From: CAVIQK01 sp963644945
Lineage (GTDB): Bacteria > Bacillota > Clostridia > Christensenellales > DTU072
Assembly (NCBI GenBank): GCA_963644945.1
Contig: CAVIQK010000008.1
Location: 9,738-73,737 of the forward strand
Reading direction: 5' to 3'
Length of the DNA stretch: 64,000 nt
Part shown: piece by piece, positions 8,332 to 16,550 of the stretch
Layout: the number at the start of each line of letters is the position of its first letter
How positions within the stretch are numbered: the stretch's first letter is position 1
The notes under the pieces: generated by a model
Told to the model about the DNA's origin: nothing
The model's database searches: none
Seen by the model: the letters and a program-made list of their open reading frames with translations, nothing else
Translations under genes and position numbers: made by a program

Positions 8332-9837
8332 TTAGAATTTTAGACTTATTTTCCTTTCTCCGTTGTTTGCCGTAATGTTTATAAACACTCTTTCGAACTT
8401 TTCTTCGATCTCGTAGGTGCCGTCAACTACTATCTCTTTTGGCATTTCTTTCATCGACAAGACGGTAGGCACGTTGGAAGAAACGATGTAGGTCATATCG
8501 AAAGTGCCGTTTTCTTTGTCGTACTCAAAAGATGTGATTTCGCCGGCTGTCGCTACGGGGTAGGGACGATCGGTAATGTCATAAACATTGGGTATAGAAT
8601 ATATTATATCTTTTGACGAAAAATAGCAATTACTCCACTGTCTTTTGTCAAGTTCTTCGGTGATGTGTTCGATATGTTTTAGCCATTCGTCACCGTTGAA
8701 ACAGGTGCATCCCCACTCGCCTAAAATGACGGGGACGTTAAGGCGTGACTGCGAATTTTGGTGGCTGTCGAGCATGTAGTCAAGACGGGCATCGGATGCG
8801 TAATTGTAGTCGTCGGTATCTACCATAAAATCGTAAGCATGAGGGGCAAAACATTGATTGGGTTCTACCTTGTCTCCGTTGTTTGCGGGGCCTCCGAAAT
8901 AAGGGATGCCGATGTTGCACCAATAACTGTTGGACACTACTATTAAGCCTTGATCGGTCACTTCTCGCATGGCGGTGGTCATCTTATTGATAAAGGGATT
9001 GTGATACTCCAAATCAAATTTTTTCATGATTTTGCCGGCACCCTTGGATGCTTTTTTCAGTGCATCGGGGGTGATGCAGTCGTAAGCCGTTTTGTTGTCG
9101 CCTTTGATAAAGGACGAGATGAGTTTTATTGTCCTAAATTTGGGATCGAAAAGGGCTTCTTTTATGACTCCGCCTAGCACTTTGCGAAAGACTTTTGTGC
9201 CGAGACTTCCGGGGAACGGCTCGTTCATAAAGTCAAAACCGAAGAAGTTTTCTTTGTCTTTAACCTTGTACAAAATCTCTTTTATCATGAGGGCATATCT
9301 GTCTTGTAGTCCCATGCCGTCAACTTCGCTGTTTTGCCAAAACGCATCAAAACACTCGGCTACGGGTTTTCCGAAAAAGTAAGGTTCTGCCCAAATGCCA
9401 AAACGGGGAGATTTGTAGACTCTGCCCTTTTTCATTTTGCACGCCCACGAAGGCGCTCCGTCGCCTATACCGTTGCCAAATCCCGAATATAGGTCTTGGT
9501 GAATATCGATAAAAATATAGATGCCGTAGCGAGCAGCCACGTCAAAAACGTCTGCGATGTTTTGGAGATATTCTTGGTTGTACTCGCCCATTTTCGGCTC
9601 GATTCCGTCCCATGTCACACCTAGACGCATGAGATTGAAGCCTTTTTTCGCAAGTGTCTTATAAAAATTGTCATCGGTAGGGAATCCGTATGTACGGGGC
9701 GCAGTCAAATCGGTCGCCTTGTTTCTTGATGTCCAATCGGTCAAATCGTTGTAACCTTTATCAATAAAATTGACGCCGTGAAAAATTCTTGTCCTTCCTA
9801 ATTCATCGACAAATCGGGGGCCTTTTGCATAAAACAT
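8332..9837 (-). CDS. GH5 glycoside hydrolase, endoglycosylceramidase-like
   Basis: This 501-residue (beta/alpha)8 GH5 enzyme is closest by motif to endoglycoceramidases. It shows IDIHQDLYSGFG (110-121) followed by GDGAPSWAC, then FMNEPFPG with acid/base Glu206, and ILGEWGCTC with nucleophile Glu374. The C-terminal 80 residues form a beta domain, as in that group. No signal peptide is visible, so it should act in the cytoplasm; characterised microbial endoglycoceramidases that I know of are secreted or lysosomal. The ATG at 9837 follows a GGAGAC site and a strong promoter. As the first gene of an operon with two acyltransferase-like genes it may release or remodel the sugar head of a glycolipid. 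Cellulase or glucosidase activity is possible. Confidence 0.82.
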   Translation of the reverse strand: MFYAKGPRFVDELGRTRIFHGVNFIDKGYNDLTDWTSRNKATDLTAPRTYGFPTDDNFYKTLAKKGFNLMRLGVTWDGIEPKMGEYNQEYLQNIADVFDVAARYGIYIFIDIHQDLYSGFGNGIGDGAPSWACKMKKGRVYKSPRFGIWAEPYFFGKPVAECFDAFWQNSEVDGMGLQDRYALMIKEILYKVKDKENFFGFDFMNEPFPGSLGTKVFRKVLGGVIKEALFDPKFRTIKLISSFIKGDNKTAYDCITPDALKKASKGAGKIMKKFDLEYHNPFINKMTTAMREVTDQGLIVVSNSYWCNIGIPYFGGPANNGDKVEPNQCFAPHAYDFMVDTDDYNYASDARLDYMLDSHQNSQSRLNVPVILGEWGCTCFNGDEWLKHIEHITEELDKRQWSNCYFSSKDIIYSIPNVYDITDRPYPVATAGEITSFEYDKENGTFDMTYIVSSNVPTVLSMKEMPKEIVVDGTYEIEEKFERVFINITANNGERKISLKF

Positions 9838-9869
9838 AGTAAACAGTCTCCTTATTTTGTTATATATAT

Positions 9870-9898
9870 ATTATACAAAAAATTACATCTCAATTCAA
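9870..9898 (-). promoter_or_regulatory. sigma-A-type promoter of the GH5-acyltransferase operon
   Basis: TTGAAT (9893-9898) and TATAAT (9870-9875) are 17 nt apart on the minus strand, with a short leader to the GH5 start at 9837. Confidence 0.75.
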
Positions 9899-9913
9899 TA
9901 GTCAAAATTCCAA

Positions 9914-9937
9914 ACAAAAACCGGTGTCTCCACCGGT
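9914..9937 (-). terminator. terminator after the hybrid histidine kinase gene
   Basis: A perfect 7-bp stem (ACCGGTG / CACCGGT, 9920-9937) is followed on the minus strand by TTTTTG. It lies 26 nt downstream of the kinase stop. Confidence 0.8.
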
Positions 9938-9963
9938 CTATTGCTTTTTTGTGCTTTTGTTTA

Positions 9964-12561
9964 CTAGCGGCTCGACAATTCGTGCAGAACGTGCTCTAAT
10001 GCCGTAATATCGAGCGGTTTTGCGATATGGGCATCCATGCCTGCATCAAGACACTCTTGAACGTCAGAGGTAAAAGCATTGGCGGTCATGGCTATTATGG
10101 GGATGGTTTTGCCCAAAGGATTGTCGCCCTTCCTTATTGCTTTGGTGGCATCGAGTCCGTTCATTATAGGCATTTGGATGTCGAGAAGAAGGGCATCGAA
10201 ATCGCCTTCTTTGACAGTTGCGAAGGCTTTGACAAGTTCTTCGCCGTTGGGATATACCACACAACTTGCTCCTTGTAAGTTGAGAAGTGCCTCCAAAATC
10301 TCGGCATTGAGTTCGTTGTCTTCGGCACACAGGAAACGTTTTCCGCTGATTATCGAGTGGGTTTCTTTGTCAGGTTTTGCAATGTTTTTGTCGGAGCGGT
10401 CAATTGCGAAAATAAGGTTTTCGACAAAGAAGGGACGTGCGATCAGTCCGTCAACTCCGCTTGACATGATCATGTCTTTGATTTGATCTTTGTGGACATA
10501 GTCGCAACAGAATATAAACTTGGCATTTTTAGATACCGTCCGCAAGGTTTCGATGGTCTTTACAAGAAGGTCTTTTTCGAGATAACCGGACAAAATAATC
10601 GTGTCGATTTGTTCTTCCCCGAGTATGTCTAAAGCCTTTTCGGTGCTATCTCCTACTACGAGTTGTACGGGGCTATATTTTAGAGCCGCTCGCACGTTTT
10701 TGGCAAGCTGCTCTTCGCTTGTCACTAAAAGCATCTTTTCGATGCCTGTGACCTTAGGTGCATCGATGTCTATCGGTAGGGTGAGAGTGATGTCAAAACG
10801 AGTCCCTTTGTCCTTTTGGCTGTCCACTTCTATTTTCCCGCCCATAAGGTCTATGATATTTTTGGTGATGGACAGTCCGAGTCCCGTACCGCCTATTCTG
10901 TTGGTGACGGAATTTTCTTCTCTTTGGAAAGGCTCGAACATGTGTCTTTGGAATTCTTCGCTCATGCCGTAACCGTTGTCAATAACAGAAGTTTTGATTG
11001 TGGCAAAACCATCTATATCGCAAGGAAGTTCTTTTAGTTCGAATTGAACAAGTCCGCCGTTAGGGGTATATTTGACGGCATTTGACAAGAGATTGAGGAA
11101 AACTTGTCTTAATCTGATACTGTCGCTTATTAGATATTCGTGAGATATTTCATAGACTCTTACCACGAATTGATGATTTTTGTCGTTGCATTGCGCTCTG
11201 ATAATACTTTCGATTTGTCCGACTTGCTCGGCAAGTTTTACAGGCTCCTCGTTGAGATGAACGTCGCCCGACTCTATTAGACTCATATCCAAAATATCGT
11301 TGATAAGTCCTAACATGTACTGACCGGAGTGCTGTAATTTTCCTATATAATAAGAGAGTTTTTCGGGGTTGTCCAACTCGTTGGACATCAAGTTGGCAAC
11401 ACCTAAAATGGCGTTCATCGGGGTGCGAATATCGTGCGACATGTTGGCAAGGAATTGGCTCTTGGCTTTGGTCGCATATTTCGCCACTTCGAGGGCTTTT
11501 TCGGTTTCTTGCTGTTGAACTTTTAGTTGGTCGTTGGTGGTAGATAGTTCCTTTTCGTGTTCGGCATTGACTTTCAAAAGTTCGGTTGTCTTTTGCATAC
11601 GAACAAGAATTACGGCAATCACTGTCGCCAAAATAATGAGGATGCTACAAACGCCTGCGATTATTCCTAAAATCGAATAAACCATGGCGGTGGACGAGAC
11701 GGCAACGTCGCTCGCCGATACGACAAGAAGTACGCCCCAGTCGTATGAGGGAAAACGGTTGTATACTATAAAATATTTTTCGCCATAGGCTTCTAGATTC
11801 GTACAGACGGTTGCTCCGTCGTAGGCGTCCCTCTTTAATTCTTCGACGGACAGATGGGTATCGGTGGCTTCTGTTTTGATAAAATTAAAAATGTTTTTTC
11901 CTTGATATGCCCATTTTTCGAGAGAGCCGTTTTCGAACAAGATAAATCCGTCTTCGTCGATGACATAGGAAACGTTTTCATCGTTGAAGGTGGACGAACG
12001 AAAGAACTCTTGCATGTCGGTCATGGAACGGAGCAAAACTACGTGTTCTATTTTGTGTCCGTCAACAAAAAGGTCGGTGTCCATTTTGGTGACAAATGCC
12101 ATATAGTTTTCGTTGTCTGCCCAGTTGACAATAATAAAACTTTGTTGTAAAGGCTCGGTCGGATCAAGAGATGAATTGCCTACCCAAGATCCTTGCCTAC
12201 CTTTGTCCGTAAAATAATAACCGTCTTCGTCTATCAGTCTATATTTGATGACTTTGCCGAAAGGGGCAAGTTCGTCTTCATAATGATTGAGTAGTTCTAC
12301 TGCTTCGTCTGACGTAAGAGTATGCATAGCATTGAGTTTTGACTGCAATTTTTTGATAAAGTCCCATTGCAATTCGAGTTGGATATTGAGTCTTTCAAAA
12401 AGTTGGTCGGAAAGTTCGGTAAGTTGGGTTGCGGACTCTTCGTAAAGTTGGTTGTCGGTATATATGTAAAAAACACCGATAGCCGTCCCCAAGACGGCTA
12501 TAAACAATGCTATAAGAAGTATGTATGTGATTCTTCTTTTTGTGGTCTTTTTATCTTTCAT
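9964..12561 (-). CDS. hybrid sensor histidine kinase with two receiver domains
   Basis: The 865-residue protein has a transmembrane segment at 10-34, an extracellular sensor region of about 250 residues (Cache-like by length and position, not proven), a second transmembrane segment at 294-320 and a coiled-coil linker (325-365). Next come HisKA with SHDIRTP (His376), an ATPase domain with NLLSNAVKY (Asn494) and GGTGLGL, and two receivers. The first receiver (about 608-722) lacks the acceptor Asp and looks degenerate. The second (741-865) is complete, with acidic pair near 747-748, Asp794 and Lys848. There is no DNA-binding output domain, so phosphate must pass to another protein. Its start lies inside the end of the binding-protein gene (11-nt overlap), so the two are a unit: the lipoprotein is likely its sensory partner. 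Confidence 0.9.
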   Translation of the reverse strand: MKDKKTTKRRITYILLIALFIAVLGTAIGVFYIYTDNQLYEESATQLTELSDQLFERLNIQLELQWDFIKKLQSKLNAMHTLTSDEAVELLNHYEDELAPFGKVIKYRLIDEDGYYFTDKGRQGSWVGNSSLDPTEPLQQSFIIVNWADNENYMAFVTKMDTDLFVDGHKIEHVVLLRSMTDMQEFFRSSTFNDENVSYVIDEDGFILFENGSLEKWAYQGKNIFNFIKTEATDTHLSVEELKRDAYDGATVCTNLEAYGEKYFIVYNRFPSYDWGVLLVVSASDVAVSSTAMVYSILGIIAGVCSILIILATVIAVILVRMQKTTELLKVNAEHEKELSTTNDQLKVQQQETEKALEVAKYATKAKSQFLANMSHDIRTPMNAILGVANLMSNELDNPEKLSYYIGKLQHSGQYMLGLINDILDMSLIESGDVHLNEEPVKLAEQVGQIESIIRAQCNDKNHQFVVRVYEISHEYLISDSIRLRQVFLNLLSNAVKYTPNGGLVQFELKELPCDIDGFATIKTSVIDNGYGMSEEFQRHMFEPFQREENSVTNRIGGTGLGLSITKNIIDLMGGKIEVDSQKDKGTRFDITLTLPIDIDAPKVTGIEKMLLVTSEEQLAKNVRAALKYSPVQLVVGDSTEKALDILGEEQIDTIILSGYLEKDLLVKTIETLRTVSKNAKFIFCCDYVHKDQIKDMIMSSGVDGLIARPFFVENLIFAIDRSDKNIAKPDKETHSIISGKRFLCAEDNELNAEILEALLNLQGASCVVYPNGEELVKAFATVKEGDFDALLLDIQMPIMNGLDATKAIRKGDNPLGKTIPIIAMTANAFTSDVQECLDAGMDAHIAKPLDITALEHVLHELSSR

Positions 12562-14383
12562 GTGACTGAGATAATGATGATGATATTACAAGAGATTTAT
12601 CAATGGTTTTTAGTGATATTGTATTTTTATTTTTGAGATAAGTCTTGGCTGCTTCTAGTCCGACGATGCCTGTGTCTATAAGTCCTATTGTGTCTCTTTC
12701 GGCTCGGTTGTGACCGACTAAAACTACCGTATATTCTTGGTTGTCGTCAAGATCTTTGCCGTCGGCTGTCATATAAACATAGGGGTAATAGTATCCCGTT
12801 TTGCGTGTATCGGTACCCTTATTTGCCATTTCTTTGATAACGGCTCCGGTCTTTTTTACGGTGAATATATGTTCGGACCAACCTGTTGCAAGCCATATCG
12901 TGATATATTCTTCGGTAAGTTTTCCTTTCAAAATTTTGCCGTTGGTGCCGTAAGAATTTTCTAGATTCGGATGAATTTCGGGGTTGTAGACATTGTAGGA
13001 AACAAGGGCTGCATCGGCTCCCGTTGCATCCATAAATATTTGTCCCGTAAGGGTTGCCGCTTCGATGGTGTCAAACTCTTCGACCGCTTCGCCGAAGTAA
13101 GGCGTGCCGTTGTCTTTTAGGTAGCGTTTTTGGTCGTCAAGGGCTTTGAGAGTGGCTGTACCGCTAGTGCCTTCGGAACCTTTTATCCATTCGATTACGG
13201 TGTTGCCGAAAGGTTTTAGATAGTCGTCCCAGCCTACATAGATCAAATCCATCGAGTGCCCCAAAGAGACGGCATCGTAGGCATCCTTATAATATTTTGC
13301 ACTCTCGCCTATTTCGAAATTTTTGATCGAGCAAAGGTTAGATGAAGTTGTGCCGACAATGGCGTTGTAGCCTTCTTGGGTGGACATCACTTCGAGAAAA
13401 TGTAGGGCATCTTGTAGTTTTTGTTCGTTGCCCTTTTTGCCGAGTTCCTTGCTAAGACCGTATAATCTTCCGGGGGTGGTGATATAGGTGTTTTGTGTCC
13501 CGTCGGGAGATAAATAAGGCATAAGACCGTATTGGTCGCCTGTGCCGTCGTTGTTTTCGGTGTATCTCGTGACCGATCCTATCATAAATGCAGTGTTGCC
13601 TTCTTTGAATTTGGCTTCTAATTTGCTTGACGAAGTGCTGATTCCTTCTTCATAAGAAAACATTCCAATGTCGAGCCATTCTTGAAAATAGGCAATACAT
13701 TTTTTGAGATCTTCATTGTCCGATGCAAATGTATCGGAATTTACGTTTGAAAACATTTCTCGCCATTGTTTTCCTTCGGTGTTATTCATAAATATAGTGG
13801 AACTCACGTTGAAGAAGTAGTTGAATCCGGAGCCGGGGAGATCTAAAAGCGTGACGGAAACGTTGATGCCTTTACTTTTTAGAGCGGGGACAGTTTCGTT
13901 TTTTAGTTGTTCAAAACTTGTAGGAACAGCGATATTGTTTTCGTTTAGCAATGTTTTGTTGTAGGTGATGCCCGTAATGGTATAGTCATACGGCAACAGA
14001 TAGATAGCGCCGTCAACTAGATATTTTGACAGTCTTGCGGTGTTGTAACTAGACGTGACCGCATAATTGGTGAGGTCCAAAAGATTTTCCTTTTGATATT
14101 TTTCGTCCCATGCCTGAGTGGTGGAATAAATATCCGGCATAACGCCCGTTTCTAATTGTTGTTTCATGTATGCGGACTGATTTCTGCCACGATATGCATC
14201 TATCTCGATGTCAAGTTCGGGATATTTTTCTTCGGCTAGTTCGATAACTTTCCTATAATCTCTCAATGCATTCATTATTGTGAGAGTTCTTGAAGTCTCT
14301 TCATTACACGAAGAAAGGGTTATTGCCAAAACGGCAACAACTAGAATAAGGATAAATAGTGCTAGGGTTTTTGATTTTTTCAT
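12551..14383 (-). CDS. extracellular solute-binding lipoprotein (family 1-like), probable sensory partner
   Basis: The 610-residue protein begins with a lipoprotein signal peptide ending LSSC (Cys26). It continues with a TLTIMNALRDYRKVIELAEE pattern and a SyMKQQLETG-like block typical of family 1 sugar-binding proteins of ABC importers. It is longer than most (about 430-550) because of extra C-terminal sequence. The start at 14383 has a GGAGG site 8 nt upstream; the longer open frame to 14614 covers the promoter and leader and is not used. No permease or ATPase gene is adjacent. Instead the gene overlaps a hybrid histidine kinase, so the protein is more likely a ligand receptor that reports to the kinase than a transport component. 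The ligand is probably a carbohydrate (inference). Confidence 0.85.
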   Translation of the reverse strand: MKKSKTLALFILILVVAVLAITLSSCNEETSRTLTIMNALRDYRKVIELAEEKYPELDIEIDAYRGRNQSAYMKQQLETGVMPDIYSTTQAWDEKYQKENLLDLTNYAVTSSYNTARLSKYLVDGAIYLLPYDYTITGITYNKTLLNENNIAVPTSFEQLKNETVPALKSKGINVSVTLLDLPGSGFNYFFNVSSTIFMNNTEGKQWREMFSNVNSDTFASDNEDLKKCIAYFQEWLDIGMFSYEEGISTSSSKLEAKFKEGNTAFMIGSVTRYTENNDGTGDQYGLMPYLSPDGTQNTYITTPGRLYGLSKELGKKGNEQKLQDALHFLEVMSTQEGYNAIVGTTSSNLCSIKNFEIGESAKYYKDAYDAVSLGHSMDLIYVGWDDYLKPFGNTVIEWIKGSEGTSGTATLKALDDQKRYLKDNGTPYFGEAVEEFDTIEAATLTGQIFMDATGADAALVSYNVYNPEIHPNLENSYGTNGKILKGKLTEEYITIWLATGWSEHIFTVKKTGAVIKEMANKGTDTRKTGYYYPYVYMTADGKDLDDNQEYTVVLVGHNRAERDTIGLIDTGIVGLEAAKTYLKNKNTISLKTIDKSLVISSSLSQSHER

Positions 14384-14493
14384 GAAATGTCCTCCGTACT
14401 TGCCGATGCACGTAAAGGGTGTAGGTGGGATAACCATCGGCACGGTTGTGCGGGGGAGGGGGGAGTCTAAAACGGCTCGTGCAAGTAAATATT
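14384..14493 (-). promoter_or_regulatory. structured 5' leader of the binding protein-kinase operon
   Basis: The 110-nt leader can fold into a three-way junction: TACTT pairs with AAGTA near its two ends, GCACG with CGTGC, and CGATG with CATCG, the last arm closing just before the GGAGG site. A C-rich tract lies in the first arm loop. I do not recognise a known riboswitch class. The last helix could hide or free the ribosome site. Confidence 0.4.
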
Positions 14494-14500
14494 TTATATC

Positions 14501-14530
14501 ATTATAACATATTAGATAAATGATTTTCAA
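14501..14530 (-). promoter_or_regulatory. promoter of the binding protein-kinase operon
   Basis: TTGAAA (14525-14530) and TATAAT (14501-14506) are 18 nt apart on the minus strand, with the predicted start near 14493. Confidence 0.65.
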
Positions 14531-14554
14531 TAGGGAAAAATTTAGTACATTTTT

Positions 14555-14593
14555 ACAAAAAAAGCCTTGCAAGTATTTTGACCTGCAAGGCTT
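14555..14593 (-). terminator. terminator after the SGNH-like gene
   Basis: A perfect 10-bp stem (AAGCCTTGCA / TGCAAGGCTT, 14562-14593) is followed on the minus strand by T7. It lies 65 nt after the stop at 14658. Confidence 0.9.
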
Positions 14594-14657
14594 GTAATAT
14601 AAATATTGTATCACATGTTTTACAAAAAATCAAATGTTTTTGTAAAAGTCAAAGCGA

Positions 14658-15179
14658 TTAGATGGCAAACGCATCGGCAAAACTTATCTTACCATGTCTA
14701 AAGAAACTGCTTATTTCTCCGAATATCGTGCGCTCGGTGTTGTTTTCCTTGGCAACGGGTATAAACTTTACATTCGTCTTTTCTGCAAGAGTCTTCAAAC
14801 GGTTGTCGTTTTCTTCGGTCAAATTGCAAGGCTCTAAAATGCAAATTTGAGCGGTGGGGTATAGTCTTTTTATTTCGATTATAAGGGCTTGATAGTCGCT
14901 ATAAAACGCATCGTCGATTGTTTCGCCGTCGCCGAAAGACACCAAAATGTTGCTAGGATCAAGATTTTTTAGGCATTTTTCGACCAAACTTTTTGCTTGT
15001 TTTACTTTGAGTCCTTCAATGCTTCGGTTGTAAATCGCATAGTCGGTCACTCTCTTTTGCATCAACGTGTAAAAGGGGAAATCGTACAAATAGTCCGAGC
15101 CGAATACGACATTTTCGCCTTTGATCGCCATGTCGTTGAGAACCTTGAATTTTTTTGCTTTTTCTTCAAATTTTTCCAT
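14658..15179 (-). CDS. SGNH/GDSL-hydrolase-like protein, catalytic serine doubtful
   Basis: The 173-residue cytoplasmic protein follows the SGNH-hydrolase layout: VVFGSDYLYDFP (about 24-35) sits at the first block, and NILVSFGDGETIDD lies where block III (GxND) is expected. The first block reads GSD where active members have GDS or GSS, so the nucleophile may be displaced or lost, and no clear C-terminal DxxH is seen. It may be an inactive relative or act by a shifted residue. It starts 3 nt after the stop of the small membrane protein gene and ends before a strong terminator, so the two form an operon divergent from a LysR regulator. Confidence 0.5.
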   Translation of the reverse strand: MEKFEEKAKKFKVLNDMAIKGENVVFGSDYLYDFPFYTLMQKRVTDYAIYNRSIEGLKVKQAKSLVEKCLKNLDPSNILVSFGDGETIDDAFYSDYQALIIEIKRLYPTAQICILEPCNLTEENDNRLKTLAEKTNVKFIPVAKENNTERTIFGEISSFFRHGKISFADAFAI

Positions 15180-15182
15180 AAA

Positions 15183-15518
15183 TTAACACTCCGAAAGAAC
15201 TTTTTGTTGGTTTTCTACTACTTGTTTTCTATCGCTACTTCCCTTGACTTCACGATTTTTGTTTATTATCCATATAATTAGATCGGCAATTACCATGACT
15301 AAATTGAAAATGTACAACCAAAAAACATAGGGAATCGAACCGCTAGATACGGCTATCGTGATTTTGCTGATTATTCCGCAGATATATCCTACTATTATTA
15401 CCAACGTGAAAATTAGGCTTTTGCCTCCGGTCGATTTTGACTTTATACTTTTGATGACCGAGATGGGCCACGAAATACCAAAACAAATCAACATGAATAC
15501 TTCAAATAATTGTGTCAT
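15183..15518 (-). CDS. small three-helix membrane protein, SemiSWEET/PQ-loop-like
   Basis: The 111-residue protein has three hydrophobic segments (about 5-22, 34-57, 64-89) and a charged C-terminal tail. The first helix ends in SWPISVIKSIKSKSTGGKS, resembling the PQ-loop signature (proline-containing helix followed by a basic KxxKxKSxxGxS turn) of SemiSWEET sugar carriers, which have the same size and helix number. The family link is tentative. The ATG at 15518 follows AAAGGAG. It is transcribed divergently from the LysR gene with overlapping promoters, so it is the likely target of that regulator. Confidence 0.5.
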   Translation of the reverse strand: MTQLFEVFMLICFGISWPISVIKSIKSKSTGGKSLIFTLVIIVGYICGIISKITIAVSSGSIPYVFWLYIFNLVMVIADLIIWIINKNREVKGSSDRKQVVENQQKVLSEC

Positions 15519-15547
15519 AAAACTTTTTTCTCCTTTGTACGAAAGAC

Positions 15548-15602
15548 ATTATATGCTTGACAATTCATAATGTATAATATATATTTTTTATGCAATTCAT
15601 AA
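15548..15602. promoter_or_regulatory. overlapping divergent promoters and putative LysR operator
   Basis: For the LysR gene (+), TTGACA (15557-15562) is 17 nt from TATATT (15580-15585). For the small membrane protein operon (-), TATACA (read at 15571-15576) is 17 nt from TATAAT (15548-15553). The two promoters interleave. A direct repeat CAATTCATAA occurs at 15561-15570 and 15593-15602, 32 bp (about three helical turns) apart, a plausible operator. Confidence 0.6.
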
Positions 15603-15627
15603 CTTTTGGGAATAGGTGAGGTCGATT

Positions 15628-16494
15628 ATGGAAATTACCAACTTGCGTTATTTTTACGAAGCGGCAAAATGCGGTCATATCACAAAGGCGGCAGAAAACT
15701 TGCATATTGCACAACCGGCTCTTTCGAAGTCTATAAAAACTCTCGAGGAAGAACTCGGGGTGAAACTCTTTTATAAAGACGGACGGGGTGTAAAACTTAC
15801 CGAATACGGAATATTTTTGAAAGATAAAATCGAGCCTATCATTGACGAACTCGATGTTTTGCCGATGGCTATCAAAAATTTTACCGAACTCAACGAAAAT
15901 ACTATTTCGATCAACGTGCTGGCGGCATCTACTATTACGACGGATATTATTATAAGGTTTAAGAAAATGTATCCTAATGTTATGTTTAAGATGACAAGAA
16001 ACGAAACGGACACAACTGCGGACATTGAGATTTTGACCAACGCCAAAAATTTTGACAATTTTGTCAGTGTGAAAAAACGAGCGATTATTGAGGAAAAAAT
16101 CCATGTTGCGGTGCCTATAGACAGTCCGCTCGCAAAAAAAGAGGCTATCAACCTACTTGAACTCAAAGATTGCGAATTTATCGCACTATCGGGATCGAGG
16201 CGATTCCGTCCGCTTTGCGATGCTTATTGCGAACATGCGGGATTCAAACCTCACGTGACTTTTGAAAGCGACTCTTTGATCGCCGTAAAGAATCTTATAT
16301 CGGCAGGGGTGGGCGTCGCCTTTTGGCCGGAGTTTTCGTGGGGTAAGATAAACCACAAAAATATAAAACTCCTTGACATTGAAAATCCGCAAATGAAACG
16401 TGAGATAATTTTATATTTGACGAGTCACAAGAAGTCCAAAATCAGCGAAAAATTCTTTGACTTTTTGATAGCGGAACTCAATAAAAAGAAATAA
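15628..16494 (+). CDS. LysR-family transcriptional regulator
   Basis: The 288-residue regulator has an N-terminal winged helix (residues 1-60; ITKAAENLHIAQPALSKSIKTLE core) and a periplasmic-binding-like effector domain. The ATG at 15628 was chosen over an in-frame GTG at 15616 because AGGTGAGG sits 7-8 nt before it and because the family begins at MEITNLRYF. It is divergent from the small membrane protein and SGNH-like operon, the usual LysR arrangement, so regulation of that operon and of itself is likely. The effector is unknown. Confidence 0.9.
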   Translation: MEITNLRYFYEAAKCGHITKAAENLHIAQPALSKSIKTLEEELGVKLFYKDGRGVKLTEYGIFLKDKIEPIIDELDVLPMAIKNFTELNENTISINVLAASTITTDIIIRFKKMYPNVMFKMTRNETDTTADIEILTNAKNFDNFVSVKKRAIIEEKIHVAVPIDSPLAKKEAINLLELKDCEFIALSGSRRFRPLCDAYCEHAGFKPHVTFESDSLIAVKNLISAGVGVAFWPEFSWGKINHKNIKLLDIENPQMKREIILYLTSHKKSKISEKFFDFLIAELNKKK

Positions 16495-16496
16495 AT

Positions 16497-16522
16497 TAAA
16501 AAAAGACAAGTTGCCTTGTCTT
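16497..16522 (-). terminator. terminator after the RlmI-type methyltransferase gene
   Basis: A perfect 8-bp stem (AAGACAAG / CTTGTCTT, 16503-16522) is followed on the minus strand by T7. It sits between the convergent LysR and methyltransferase genes and may also slow LysR transcription, though its plus-strand tail is poor. Confidence 0.8.
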
Positions 16523-16550
16523 AGAAAATCTCGTGGAAAAACGGGGTATT

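Noticed and set aside
14440..14465. G-quadruplex from the G-rich plus-strand tract
   Set aside because: The tract is in the C-rich sense on the transcribed leader RNA and lacks four well-separated G runs; the helix model explains the region better.
14384..14614. N-terminal extension of the binding-lipoprotein frame
   Set aside because: It would translate the promoter and terminator region and bury the lipoprotein signal peptide, which begins at 14383 after GGAGG.
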